Below are positions 30,835 to 39,877 of a stretch of 64,000 nucleotides of DNA, piece after piece; the first letter of the stretch is position 1; every line of letters starts with the position of its first letter. Under the pieces are notes generated by a model. It was not told where the DNA came from, did not search any database, and was given only the letters and a program-made list of their open reading frames with translations. Origin of the DNA: Rhodocyclaceae bacterium (GTDB lineage Bacteria; Pseudomonadota; Gammaproteobacteria; Burkholderiales; Rhodocyclaceae); assembly GCA_020445745.1 (NCBI GenBank), contig JAGRGB010000046.1, positions 27,571 through 91,570 of the forward strand. The letters run 5' to 3'. A program made the translations under genes and the position numbers.

Positions 30835-31777
30835 ACCCCGTCTAGGTCGACGCGGCGCCGGCGGGCGCCAGTGCCGGAGTGCGAATCAGGGCCACGCCGA
30901 CCGAGTTGCGACGGCCGGCGCGGACAGCGTCCTTGGCATGGCCCTGCGGTGGCCGACCCATCGGTCGCCCCCACCCCAGGGCTCGACCGTGCCGGTGATC
31001 CGGTTCGCGACTGCCGGCATCGGGCGTACCGTCGGGCTGCATCGCGTTGCCACAAAGCGCATGATCTCCGGCCCACAGGCGGATTCCGCCACGTCCCGCG
31101 AGAAACGGCGCGCGACGAGGTAGGCCACAAGCTGTGGTACGTGGGGCCATGGTCTTGGCTGGCTGCGACCACCCTACGGCGGACACCTGTCGTCGCCGAT
31201 CGCGACCGGTCACTGGGTGTCGCCTACGCTGGCCCGCCCACCGGCGACGACACATCCGTGGATCGCATCGAAAGGTCGGATGACGATGGCCGGACAGGGA
31301 CACAGCCGCGGCTGACATCCCGCCAGCGCTGACGCCTCCGCCCAATACCGGTGGCGCACGGAAGCGGACCGCCATCAGCGCGAACTCGCGGCAAGAACGT
31401 GAAGCCGACATCGACAGATTCCTTATACCCCGCGCGTGACGCCATGGATGGCCTCGAGCCCGATCGGCTCGAATGAGAACTTCCCGGATCGATCGGCGAA
31501 GACGGCCGATCGTGACGCCAGGCCATGCCAGCGCGAGCACGCTGCGCGACATGGCGTGACTCGACGAGGGCAAGCGCGATGTCGACGCAGATCCAGCACT
31601 GGGGCCGCGAGCGAGCGACGAGCCTCGCTTTCGGATTATTCATTGCAGCTATATTGCGCAACAATACTGCAATCATCTGTTTTTCGGCGCAAATGCATCA
31701 ACAATCGAGCTGATGCCCTAAAATAGTGCCGCAACCCGCGTGTGGTCCTCCGCCATCGCGAACGACAAGAATGAGCC
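30835..31777. other. 943-bp region without a supported gene
   Basis: The open frames on both strands here are rich in Arg, Ala and Pro, lack ribosome-binding sites and show no family resemblance. They may be remnants of a decayed gene, but I cannot identify one. The last 150 bases are clearly less GC-rich and hold a 32-bp symmetric dyad (31642-31673) and a TAAAAT hexamer (31719-31724) that could be the -10 box of the CYTH-CHAD gene, although no matching -35 box is seen. Confidence 0.5.
31642..31673. promoter_or_regulatory. 32-bp three-part symmetric dyad upstream of the CYTH-CHAD gene
   Basis: ATTGCAG (31642-31648), the self-complementary TTGCGCAA (31654-31661) and CTGCAAT (31667-31673) are arranged with five bases on each side, all sharing one centre at 31657/31658. 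Outer arms and core are perfect; the five-base spacers are not paired. This looks like an operator for a dimeric or tetrameric regulator rather than a transcript hairpin. It lies about 100 bases before ATG 31778. Confidence 0.5.
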
Positions 31778-33283
31778 ATGGGCACAGAAGTCGAACTCAA
31801 ACTGGGGTTTCCCGCGTCGGCAATGGCCGAACTCAAGCGGCACCCGCTGATCACGGGCGCCGAAAGGGCCGCGAGGGCCGTCACCTTGACGAGTACCTAT
31901 TTCGACACGCCGCAACAGGATCTTGCCGCCGCGCGGGTGTCGGTGCGAACCCGCAAGCAGGGGCGACGCTTGCTGCAGACCGTCAAGGGTGACGCGGCGT
32001 CGTCCAGTGGTCTCAGTGTCCGACCGGAATGGGAGCAGGTCTTTCGCGGGACGTTCGACTTCGCCGCGGTCGATGACGAGGCGGTACGGGCGATTCTCGA
32101 CAGGCACGCCGGAGCGCTCGAACCGATCTTCGTCACGGAGTTTCGTCGCGAAACCTTCCGATGTGTGCCTCGCGAGGACGCGTCGCTGCTGATCATGATC
32201 GATCATGGCACGATCACCGCCGCCGGGCGCAGCTCGCCGATCTGCGAGGTCGAGCTGGAACTGGAGCAAGGCCGCGCCCAGGATCTGTTGGATCTGGCCA
32301 CCGCCCTCGCACGGGACGTCCCGCTGCGGCCGGTCAATGAAAGCAAGGCCGCCCGCGGCCTGCGACTGCTTCACGACGAAGCTCTGAAGCCGCTGCGGGC
32401 CGGGCCGTCTCCGATTCGCCCTGGCGACTCTCCGCTGGGAGCATTCCGCCGGATCGCCCAGGACTGCCTCGATCAATGCCAGGCCAATGCGAACGGTGCT
32501 GCCGCCGACCACGCGCCGGAGTTCGTCCATCAGATTCGTGTCTCGCTGCGTCGCCTGCGATCCGCTCTTAAGCTCTTCGAGCCGGCGCTGTCACCCGACT
32601 GGGTCACGCGCTGGTCGACCGAATTCTCGAATGCGGCGGACCAGCTGGGCGAGGCCCGCGACATCGATGTACTGCACGAGGAACTGATCGTTCCGATTCT
32701 CGCCGATCCATTGAGCCCCGCCGATGTCCGGGAGCTCAACGCCGCAGTCATGGCGGCCCGCGACCGGGCGCGAAAACATGTGCAAGCGTGCATGGAAGCG
32801 CCAGAACAAGGCCATCGAATGCTCGCCTTTGCGGCGGAGCTGGCGGGTCTGTCGGCGAATCCGCTCGATTCATCCGCCGATCTGTCGGCCTTCGCACGGC
32901 TGCAGCTCGACTTCCTGCGCAAGCGCGCCCGCAAGCGTTGGCGCAAGGCGAAAGGCGGCGACATCGCCGAGCTTCATGCGCTTCGAATCAGCCTGAAGAA
33001 GCTGCGCTATGCGATCGAGTTCTTTTCACCCCTGTTCCCACGCAAGGCGTTGAAGCGATTCAACGCGAAGCTCGCGCGCGCCCAGGAACACCTCGGCTAC
33101 CTGAATGACGTCGAAGTGGGTAACCGGCGGATGCGCCAGTGGGCCGGCGACAGCGCGACGCTGCAAGGTGCCGCAGCATTCGTCGCCGGCTGGCACTGCG
33201 CGGTTGCGGCGCAGGTGCGTCAGCAGGTGCTGCCTGAGATAGCTGCGGTGCTCGAAGGCAAGTTTCCTTGGCGCCGGGCGTAG
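31778..33283 (+). CDS. CYTH-CHAD domain protein, probable inorganic triphosphatase
   Basis: The 501-residue cytoplasmic protein has an N-terminal CYTH domain (1-200) with the ExExK signature at residues 4-8 (EVELK) and basic and acidic residues of the phosphate tunnel. A CHAD domain (about 215-495) follows, with conserved histidines and lysines such as HQIRVSLRRLRSALKLF and LHALRISLKKLRYAIEFF. This architecture is that of YgiF-type triphosphatases. CHAD domains bind polyphosphate. It stands alone on its strand and is preceded by a symmetric dyad and followed by a strong hairpin. Confidence 0.93.
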   Translation: MGTEVELKLGFPASAMAELKRHPLITGAERAARAVTLTSTYFDTPQQDLAAARVSVRTRKQGRRLLQTVKGDAASSSGLSVRPEWEQVFRGTFDFAAVDDEAVRAILDRHAGALEPIFVTEFRRETFRCVPREDASLLIMIDHGTITAAGRSSPICEVELELEQGRAQDLLDLATALARDVPLRPVNESKAARGLRLLHDEALKPLRAGPSPIRPGDSPLGAFRRIAQDCLDQCQANANGAAADHAPEFVHQIRVSLRRLRSALKLFEPALSPDWVTRWSTEFSNAADQLGEARDIDVLHEELIVPILADPLSPADVRELNAAVMAARDRARKHVQACMEAPEQGHRMLAFAAELAGLSANPLDSSADLSAFARLQLDFLRKRARKRWRKAKGGDIAELHALRISLKKLRYAIEFFSPLFPRKALKRFNAKLARAQEHLGYLNDVEVGNRRMRQWAGDSATLQGAAAFVAGWHCAVAAQVRQQVLPEIAAVLEGKFPWRRA

Positions 33284-33294
33284 TGCCCGGCGCC
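33270..33294 (+). terminator. Strong GC hairpin over the stop codon of the CYTH-CHAD gene
   Basis: A perfect 10-bp stem, GGCGCCGGGC (33270-33279) and GCCCGGCGCC (33285-33294), closes a GTAGT loop that contains most of the TAG stop codon. There is no T-run after it. It probably acts as a transcript-end or stability element. Confidence 0.45.
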
Positions 33295-33564
33295 GGCGGA
33301 GACGGGGTTCAGGATCCGCGCGCATTTGGGCGCACGAAAACGCCCCCTCCGCCCGCTGGTCGGACCCTCGAGATTCGCCAAGTTGGCTGTCGCCCACCTC
33401 TGCCGTAGACGCGCGAGCGCCCACCCCGCGCCTGATCGGTGCGCCGCCCCGTTTCCGCCATTCGCAGCACGCTTTCGCGGGCGCTCCCGGGAAGCCGCAA
33501 TCCGGGACGAGTTTGCCACATTGCACCGCTGTGGCGTCGTCGAACCCCTCGGTACCCGGATTCG

Positions 33565-33846
33565 TCAGCGCTCCCGCACGCGGACCAGCACGGCTTCGAC
33601 GGCATCGATCGGAATCACCGCATCGAAGAACTCGCGTCCGGAGACTTCCCCCAACACCAGCAGGCGCTCCGAAGAATCCCGGATCTTGCCCGACAGCTCC
33701 TGCCCGCTGCGCAGCCGCAACATCACCCTCTGGCCCTTGTGCGCGGCGATGAAGGACTGCGTGGTATCGGCGGGCGATATCGTCACGGCCTGGGCAGCCG
33801 CGTGGGTCGCTGCGAGCGTGAAGGCGATGGCTGCGAGTGCGCGCAT
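33565..33846 (-). CDS. Small secreted protein with Sm-like core
   Basis: The 93-residue product has a signal peptide (about 1-19). Its remainder, with GQRVMLRLRSGQELSGKIRD and then FFDAVIPIDAVEAVLVR, has the strand pattern of a small Sm/LSm-like barrel. AGGGGA lies about eight bases before ATG on the minus strand. No catalytic residues are visible. It stands alone between the CYTH-CHAD gene and the diguanylate cyclase, and its function is unknown. Confidence 0.75.
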   Translation of the reverse strand: MRALAAIAFTLAATHAAAQAVTISPADTTQSFIAAHKGQRVMLRLRSGQELSGKIRDSSERLLVLGEVSGREFFDAVIPIDAVEAVLVRVRER

Positions 33847-34193
33847 TTCGAGTTCCCCTGGACATGATGGATGGAGCCGGCGAAGTTTGCACCCGCCCTG
33901 CCCGCGCCATCAAGCCTTGCGCAGGCAGCGTTCCGTATGCCTCGCGGCGGACGTCGCATGGGTGGACTCACTGCGCGCCCGGCTGACGTGGCTCAGATCG
34001 CGAATTTCGGGAATCGCGGGTCGCGATCCCTTGGCGGAGATCGGGAATTCATGCCCTGTGCCTCGATGCACCAAGGACTGCTCGGGTGACCTCCGTCAAC
34101 CGGCGGCATCGAAGGCTGCCACCCAGCCGCAACGCGCCCTGAAAACCGGCCATCGTCATCGTGGATCCTGGTCGGGCACGGCAGGCGGCGAGC
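33847..34193. other. 347-bp region, no gene seen
   Basis: This is the space between the diguanylate cyclase stop and the small secreted protein start, both on the minus strand. No supported gene, terminator with T-run, or repeat is visible. It should hold the promoter of the small secreted protein. Confidence 0.45.
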
Positions 34194-36569
34194 CTAGCCG
34201 GCGGACCTGGGGCGTTCGGCCGCCAGGTTGCTGACGCAGTTCTTGCCCGCCCGCTTTGCCTGGTAGAGCGCCTGGTCCGCAACGGCGAGCAATGCCTCCG
34301 GGGTCTCGCCATCGTCCGGGAAGACGGCGATGCCAACGCTGCCCGAGATCTGCCGCGTCTGGTCGGCCAGGACGAAGGGCTGATTCAATCGCGCGATCGC
34401 CTCTTCGGCCACCCGGAGCAGATCTCCGCGGTAGGCGAGGTCCTGCACCATCAAAATGAACTCGTCGCCGCCGAGGCGCGCTGCGGTGTCCTGCTCGCGA
34501 ATGCAACCCTGCAATCGCCGCGCGACCTCGATCAGCAGCTCGTCGCCCCGGGCGTGGCCGAGGCTGTCATTGACATCCTTGAATCCGTCGAGGTCGATGA
34601 ACAGGACGCCCACCTTGAGCTTGTATCGCCTCGCCCGGGCCAGCGCGCGCTCGAGGCGATCGGCGCACAGGCTGCGATTGGCGAGCCCGGTGAGCGGATC
34701 GAAATTGGCCTGTCGCCAGATGGCCGCCTCGCTGCGCCTTTGCTCGGTGACGTCGCGCAGCGAAAACTGCATCAGATCCCGCCCCCCGTGCCTGAACCGC
34801 ATCAGCGAGACTTCGCCATCCCAGATCTCGCCGTCGGACCGCTGGTAACGCCAGTGAAAATCGGCGAATCCGGCGCTGCGCGCCTGCGCGATGCGGGCCA
34901 GCGCGGCCGGCGCGGAGTCGCTGCCGTCATATTGCGTCGGCGCCGACACGTCGCGAAGGTTCTTCCCCAACACCGCGTCGCGGCAACCGAGGTGAAAGAT
35001 CGCCACGGCCGCGTCGTTGCAGTCGATGAACGCACCGGTTTGCGGATCCATGATCACCAGCGGAATGTATGAGTGCTCGAACAGGGTCTTCGAATACGAT
35101 TCGCTGTCCGCCAGCGCGAGTTCCGCATGCTTGTGGTCGGTGATGTCCGTGATGATCCCGTGCCACAGCGTCGAGTCGTCGGGTTCGCGCTGCGGAAGCG
35201 CGTTGACGTGCAACCAGGCGGCGCTGCCGTCGGGGCGCGTGATCCGGAAATCCTGCTGCCATGGCGCCAGGGAGCGGGCCGACTCGTGAATCGACGCCAT
35301 GTGCGCGTCGATGTCGTCGGGGTGCACCCGGGTGAATATGGGCGACGCGTCTTCGACGACCTCGTCCGCTTCGACGCCATACACCTGCCGCAATGCTTGG
35401 CTGACGAAGGGGACACTGGTGCTGCCGTCGGCGTGAAGTCGGAACTGGAGGATCGCACCGGGTACCGCATCCAGGATCGAATGCAGCATGGCCTGCTGGC
35501 GACTCAGTTCCGTCGTGCGCAGCTCGACCTTGAGTTCGAGCTCCTGGTTGATCTCGTTCAGCCGCCGCGTCATGGTTTCGAAGGCGCGTGCCAGTTGGCC
35601 GATTTCATCCACGCCGTCGTCGTTGGCGGAAAAATCCCGCGCCGTGCCGTCGGCGACCTGGTTGGCCTTGGCGGTGATGTCGCCGAGGCGTGCGACCAGG
35701 GGCGGCACTGCCCGGCGTGCGATCCAGACCGCAGCCGCCACCAGCAGCAGTCCCGCCAGGCCGAACGCTGCCATCAACTGCATGACGGGCTGGTTGAACG
35801 CACTCGCATTCACGCCGAGGCTCAGGTGGAGCTGCAAGGCCTCCAGCGCGCCGTCCACCTCCAGACTGCGCGCGGCGTGGATGACGTGCTCCTCGTCCCG
35901 CCCGGCGCGATAGAGATCGCCGTCCGCTCCCGACAGGTGCAAGTGCGCAAAGCGCTCCGGATTGCCGATCGTCCTGTGGACCAGGCCGGCAAGGTCATAG
36001 CTGGCCACCACGGCGCCCTCGGCGCTGCCGGTACCCTCGTAGATGACCGGAGAGACAAAATCGAGGATCGGACGGTTATCGCCGGCGAGCGTGATACGGG
36101 CGGCCGGGCGACCCTCCTCGATGAGATGTGCGAGGCGATTGCGGTCGGTCTCCGAGCGGTCCTTCGCGCTCGCGCAGCCGAGGCTGCGGCCGCGATAGTC
36201 GGTAACGCAGATCCTGTCCGGTGTCCGGCCCAGGGGACGGAATCGTGACAGCAGCGGATTGAGGTAGGTCTCCTGGCCGCGCGTGTCGAGCACCGCCGAC
36301 ACGACCGTCGGGTTGGCCGCCAGCAAGCGATTGTCGTCGCAGATGGCTTCGAGCACGCGCTCGAGATCCTTGGCGATGTCCCGCGTGTCCTGCACCAGCG
36401 CGTCGTTGGCGATGCGCCGGGTCAGATGCAGTACGTACAGAAATGTGCCGACACCGGCGACGGTCATGAAGCCCAGCGTGAGCGCCAGCAGCACGGCGCC
36501 GAATCGATTGCCGACACTGACGTCGAGCCAGGCGCGAACCTTTCGTCGCAAGGCGCCCATCATCGGCAA
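34194..36569 (-). CDS. Membrane diguanylate cyclase with Cache-like sensor, HAMP and two PAS domains
   Basis: The 791-residue product has transmembrane helices at about 24-50 and 264-286 around a periplasmic Cache-like sensor. HAMP (about 287-345), PAS (about 365-480) and a second PAS (about 490-610) follow, then GGDEF (about 620-785). The active site reads GGDEF at 700-704, with an inhibitory RxxD site at 691-694. No EAL domain is present. It makes c-di-GMP. It begins two bases after the stop of a Liv-type binding protein, which suggests that protein feeds it a ligand signal. Confidence 0.94.
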   Translation of the reverse strand: MPMMGALRRKVRAWLDVSVGNRFGAVLLALTLGFMTVAGVGTFLYVLHLTRRIANDALVQDTRDIAKDLERVLEAICDDNRLLAANPTVVSAVLDTRGQETYLNPLLSRFRPLGRTPDRICVTDYRGRSLGCASAKDRSETDRNRLAHLIEEGRPAARITLAGDNRPILDFVSPVIYEGTGSAEGAVVASYDLAGLVHRTIGNPERFAHLHLSGADGDLYRAGRDEEHVIHAARSLEVDGALEALQLHLSLGVNASAFNQPVMQLMAAFGLAGLLLVAAAVWIARRAVPPLVARLGDITAKANQVADGTARDFSANDDGVDEIGQLARAFETMTRRLNEINQELELKVELRTTELSRQQAMLHSILDAVPGAILQFRLHADGSTSVPFVSQALRQVYGVEADEVVEDASPIFTRVHPDDIDAHMASIHESARSLAPWQQDFRITRPDGSAAWLHVNALPQREPDDSTLWHGIITDITDHKHAELALADSESYSKTLFEHSYIPLVIMDPQTGAFIDCNDAAVAIFHLGCRDAVLGKNLRDVSAPTQYDGSDSAPAALARIAQARSAGFADFHWRYQRSDGEIWDGEVSLMRFRHGGRDLMQFSLRDVTEQRRSEAAIWRQANFDPLTGLANRSLCADRLERALARARRYKLKVGVLFIDLDGFKDVNDSLGHARGDELLIEVARRLQGCIREQDTAARLGGDEFILMVQDLAYRGDLLRVAEEAIARLNQPFVLADQTRQISGSVGIAVFPDDGETPEALLAVADQALYQAKRAGKNCVSNLAAERPRSAG

Positions 36570-36571
36570 GC

Positions 36572-37780
36572 TTACTGGTCGGCTCGCACGATCGCGCCGT
36601 CACGGCGCCAGCGCGCCATGAACAGCTGCTCCGGGCCGAGCGCCTCGTGACGACCAACCGTGAAGGGCGGATCGTACTTCCGGATCAGCCCGTCCATCGC
36701 GCCCAGGTGTTCCAGCGCGTCGCGGATGCGTGTGCGATCGGTGGAGCCCGCCTTGTCGATCGCCATCGCCAGGATGTGGACCAGGTCGTAGGCATGTGCA
36801 ACTCCGACCGCGGACAGCACCCGGCCGGGTTCCGAAACCCCGAGTTTGCTCATCGCGGCCTGGAGAACCTGCCGTGCCCTCGGCGAAGGATTGTCGATGA
36901 AGCTGAAAGTCTGCACCACGGTCAGGTCGACTTTCGACAAGACCGGCCCGGCCAGCGCCGGCAGGTCACCGGCGCTGGGCCCCCAGTGCGAGAGCAACGG
37001 CCGCCATTGCCCGGTGGGCAGGGATGCCATGTCCTGTACGAGCAGGCCGACCTCGGGCTCGTTGCCGACGACCAGCACGGCCTGGGCGCCGGCCTGGATC
37101 AGCTCGAGGTACTCGTTGGCGAGGGAGGTGTCGGCCCACTCGTACTTGATCGTCTTGACGATCACCGGATCCGGATTGCGGGCCACATGGGCATCCGCTG
37201 CCCTCTGGTTGCTCCGGCCCCAGGCGCCGTTGGGTACCAACAGTCCGACTCGCTCGAAGCCGCGCCTTTTCGCCTCGTTGAGCAGGTGCGGCATCACCCA
37301 GCCATCCTTCAGCGACAGCCGAAACGAATAGCTCGGCTTGCGCTCGTGGTCGATGATGCCGTCGGCCGCCGACCAGGGGCCGAGCAGCGGCAGGTGCAGT
37401 TCGTGGGCGGCGTCGAGTTGCCCGAGCACCACGGGGCTGAACTTGCTGGTGAACAGCGCCGTCATGTCCGGCATTGCCGCCAGTTCCCGGAGGTTGTCGA
37501 CGCCGCGAGCCGGCACTCCGCGGTTGTCGCGAGTCACCAGCTCCAGCGGACGGCCGCCGAGCACCCCACCTGCGCGGTTGATCTCGTCGATGGCGATCTC
37601 CATGCCGATCCGGATCGCATCGTCGGCGCTACTGGTCTTGTTGCCAAACTCGGCGTCGAGGGCGACCCGAACCACCGGGGGCGACTGGGCATGCAGGGCA
37701 GAGCTGAACGCCAGCAACGCGGCGATCAGGAGTTGGAATGGAATGCGCACGACCGATCTGTTTCCTAGACGCTTGTTCAA
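36572..37780 (-). CDS. Liv-type periplasmic binding protein, probable sensor partner
   Basis: The 402-residue product has a signal peptide (about 1-31) and a type I periplasmic-binding fold. Family segments include AIDEINRAGGVLGGRPLELV, LPLLGPWSAAD and GAWGRSNQRAADAH. Proteins of this family usually deliver branched-chain amino acids or related compounds to an ABC importer. There is no permease or ATPase nearby. It is translated just ahead of the diguanylate cyclase, so a signalling role is more likely than transport. The ligand is unknown. Confidence 0.9.
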   Translation of the reverse strand: MNKRLGNRSVVRIPFQLLIAALLAFSSALHAQSPPVVRVALDAEFGNKTSSADDAIRIGMEIAIDEINRAGGVLGGRPLELVTRDNRGVPARGVDNLRELAAMPDMTALFTSKFSPVVLGQLDAAHELHLPLLGPWSAADGIIDHERKPSYSFRLSLKDGWVMPHLLNEAKRRGFERVGLLVPNGAWGRSNQRAADAHVARNPDPVIVKTIKYEWADTSLANEYLELIQAGAQAVLVVGNEPEVGLLVQDMASLPTGQWRPLLSHWGPSAGDLPALAGPVLSKVDLTVVQTFSFIDNPSPRARQVLQAAMSKLGVSEPGRVLSAVGVAHAYDLVHILAMAIDKAGSTDRTRIRDALEHLGAMDGLIRKYDPPFTVGRHEALGPEQLFMARWRRDGAIVRADQ

Positions 37781-38182
37781 GGGTTCGAGGCAGGATCATG
37801 CCGGGGATCCCGGGGCGCTATGATACGGTTTGTTGCAAGGTCCGAGCGTGACCGTGTTGCCATGCGCTCGCGAATGACCGACTTGCCGGTGTGATTCACA
37901 GCGCCGGTCGGCCAGGATGTCCACGCGACCGCCTCTCGCTAGAGCGGCCCCTGGGACGACATTCACCGTCCAGGTGGTGGTTGGAAACCGTGCCCAGACA
38001 ATCCGAGCCGGTACCCCAGCGACGCCGACCATCGCCGCGCTGCCGGTCGCCCGGCGCTGCAACGGCGCGGCTGGGCCGAGCCCGGCGAGCTTTCCGGGAT
38101 AGCGTTCGCCCTTCCGGCATGCCGCACTCCGGACTGCCCGCTCAGAACTGCCCCGGCAGGTGAGGCGGCTGCGCCGCGCTGT
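37781..38182. other. 402-bp region, no gene seen
   Basis: This lies between two minus-strand genes. A TATCAT hexamer on the minus strand (about 37820) could be the -10 box for the binding-protein gene, but its -35 box is not clear. Open frames here are short and Arg-rich and look like chance. Confidence 0.4.
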
Positions 38183-39082
38183 CTAGCCGACGCGCTTCGC
38201 CCGTCTCCGCGCGAAAGGCCATGACGCGTCCCGGCGGAACCGCTCCGAACCTTCTCGGGCGGGACGCGGGAACCGCTTCTCGATGCGCATCGCGCCCAGC
38301 GCCGCCAGGCCGAGTCCGAGCAAGGCGATCGTGCCCGGCGACGGGATCGGTGAATTTGCGACCTGAAAGAGCAGGCGCGGCTCGCCCGACACGTTCACGT
38401 AGAAGAAATCGTTCGCGGCCGAGTCGAGCGTCAGGATGCCGTTTGCTGCGGACACATCGAGCCCCTGGGCGGCCAGGGACGAAGCGAAGAGGCTTGCCAG
38501 TTCGTCTGCCGAAATCGAGTTGGCGATGTCCAGCAAGCTGCTTTCGGTGACGACTTCAAGATCCTGATTGACGACGAACACCGTCCAGTCGATGAGGTCG
38601 GTGTAGGCACCCTGCCCGCCAGGGCCGAATTCGATCGAGCTTCGCCCGGGACCCTTGCTGACGGTCGTGACACCGAACTGGCGGAATGGTTGTTCCTTCG
38701 GCTGCCCGACGTAATTCCACGTCGCGTTCGAATAGTTCTTCTTGTTGTCGACGGGCGTGATCGTGAGTATCTCCACCTTTTCCCCGTTGACGGTCTTGGA
38801 TGACCGCTCGACCTTGACCGAGTCGTCCTGTTTGAGGATGTCGGCAACCCGGTCGAGCTCCGCGCCAGTGCTCTTGGTCCGGTCGAAGCTCAGATTCTGC
38901 AGCACATTCGGTCCACCCTTGCTGGTGATCCGTATGTCGACGGAAGCCTTCGGATTGCCAGCGCTCACGCCGATCCTGATCGGATGAGCCTGGACGAGCC
39001 GTGCGCCTCCAACCGCCGAGGCAACGAGCATGATGCAGACAATCGACGACAACGCGTGGCGTAGTCTCTTGAACTCGAGCAT
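38183..39082 (-). CDS. Exported protein with PEP-CTERM-like sorting region and long basic tail
   Basis: The 299-residue product has a signal peptide (about 1-32) and a Ser/Asn/Thr-rich body without known domain. Near the C-terminus IPSPGTIALLGLGLAALGAM resembles a PEP-CTERM sorting signal, though with PSPG in place of PEPG. Instead of ending in a few basic residues it continues for about 35 residues rich in Arg, Pro and Phe. GGGGAG lies seven bases before ATG 39082. PEP-CTERM proteins are processed by exosortase and go to the surface or matrix. No exosortase gene is seen in the window. Confidence 0.75.
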   Translation of the reverse strand: MLEFKRLRHALSSIVCIMLVASAVGGARLVQAHPIRIGVSAGNPKASVDIRITSKGGPNVLQNLSFDRTKSTGAELDRVADILKQDDSVKVERSSKTVNGEKVEILTITPVDNKKNYSNATWNYVGQPKEQPFRQFGVTTVSKGPGRSSIEFGPGGQGAYTDLIDWTVFVVNQDLEVVTESSLLDIANSISADELASLFASSLAAQGLDVSAANGILTLDSAANDFFYVNVSGEPRLLFQVANSPIPSPGTIALLGLGLAALGAMRIEKRFPRPAREGSERFRRDASWPFARRRAKRVG

Positions 39083-39725
39083 GGCACTGCTCCCCGCTCG
39101 CGAATATTCCGGCGGGATCGATTCCATTGTCAGTATGGCGGCGCGTCCACGGCGTGCCGTCGCTCGGTGTCGTAGACCATCCCGGCCGAATGCGAAGGGC
39201 CGGCGATCTGGCGGCCGTACCCGCATTCCACGTCCGGGGCGTTTGCGGAAAAGGCAGGGCGGACAGCGGGCGTATCGATGCCACGGGTTCGACCACGCGC
39301 TTCACGTCCATTCCGATCGATCGTTGGTCAGTCGTGGATCCGTCGGTCGGACGGCCGGCCTTCGCGGCAAGAGGCCCCGACTTTTCGGACAGAAAATCCG
39401 GGAAATCGGCTGACCAGTTCACCAGCGACGACCGTGCAGGCGGCTGACGCCGGCCCGTTCCCGGTCACCGTGGGCCACCGACACGGGCTCCTCGCGGCTG
39501 ATCCGTCGGCGGGTTTGGCGCCCGACGTCATTGATCCGCGCCAGGCGAAGCGGCAGTTCCCGGGTCGGGCACTCGCTGAAGCTGTCCCCATTCTGTGGAC
39601 GCCATGAAGTGCGCTGTGGCAGCAAGTTATCCACGGCAAGGGCAGCAGCACGGCGCCGCATAGGCGCCTCGAGAACAGCCAATTCACGACAAGAAGAAGA
39701 CACCGTGCGGAATTCTATGCTGGAG
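39083..39725. other. 643-bp region without a supported gene
   Basis: No frame on either strand has protein character. One DnaA-box-like 9-mer TTATCCACG (39627-39635) is present but alone. The region holds the promoter of the PEP-CTERM-like gene and the 3' side of tRNA-Leu. Confidence 0.45.
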
Positions 39726-39807
39726 TGCCCGGGAGAGGACTCGAACCTCCACACCTTTCGGCGCCAGAACCTAAATCTGGTGCGTCTACCAATTTCGCCA
39801 CCCGGGC
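39726..39807 (-). tRNA. tRNA-Leu (anticodon UAG)
   Basis: The minus strand folds as a tRNA of 82 bases. Acceptor arms are GCCCGGG and CCCGGGC with discriminator A, the anticodon stem CCAGA/TCTGG encloses the loop TTTAGGT, a long variable arm is present as expected for Leu, and the T arm contains GGTTCGAGTCC. The anticodon TAG corresponds to 39771-39773 on the plus strand. The 3' CCA is not encoded and must be added. Confidence 0.95.
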
Positions 39808-39839
39808 CCTGCCTGCCGGCCTTGCGCCGGACGTCGCCG

Positions 39840-39845
39840 ATTATA
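39840..39845 (-). promoter_or_regulatory. -10 box for tRNA-Leu
   Basis: A perfect TATAAT on the minus strand lies 32 bases before the tRNA 5' end, followed by a GC-rich discriminator as is common for stable RNA genes. No TTGACA-like hexamer is present at the right distance. Confidence 0.5.
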
Positions 39846-39877
39846 CCCGGCCGGCGACGCGGTTTCGGCCGGCGCGC

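Noticed and set aside
30842-31573. Minus-strand open frame of 243 codons in the long gap
   Set aside because: Rich in Arg, Pro and Gly, without start signal or recognisable family. Possible remnant, but not a supportable gene.
39627-39635. DnaA-box-like TTATCCACG
   Set aside because: A single box with no repeats, AT-rich unwinding region or dnaA/dnaN genes nearby does not make an origin.
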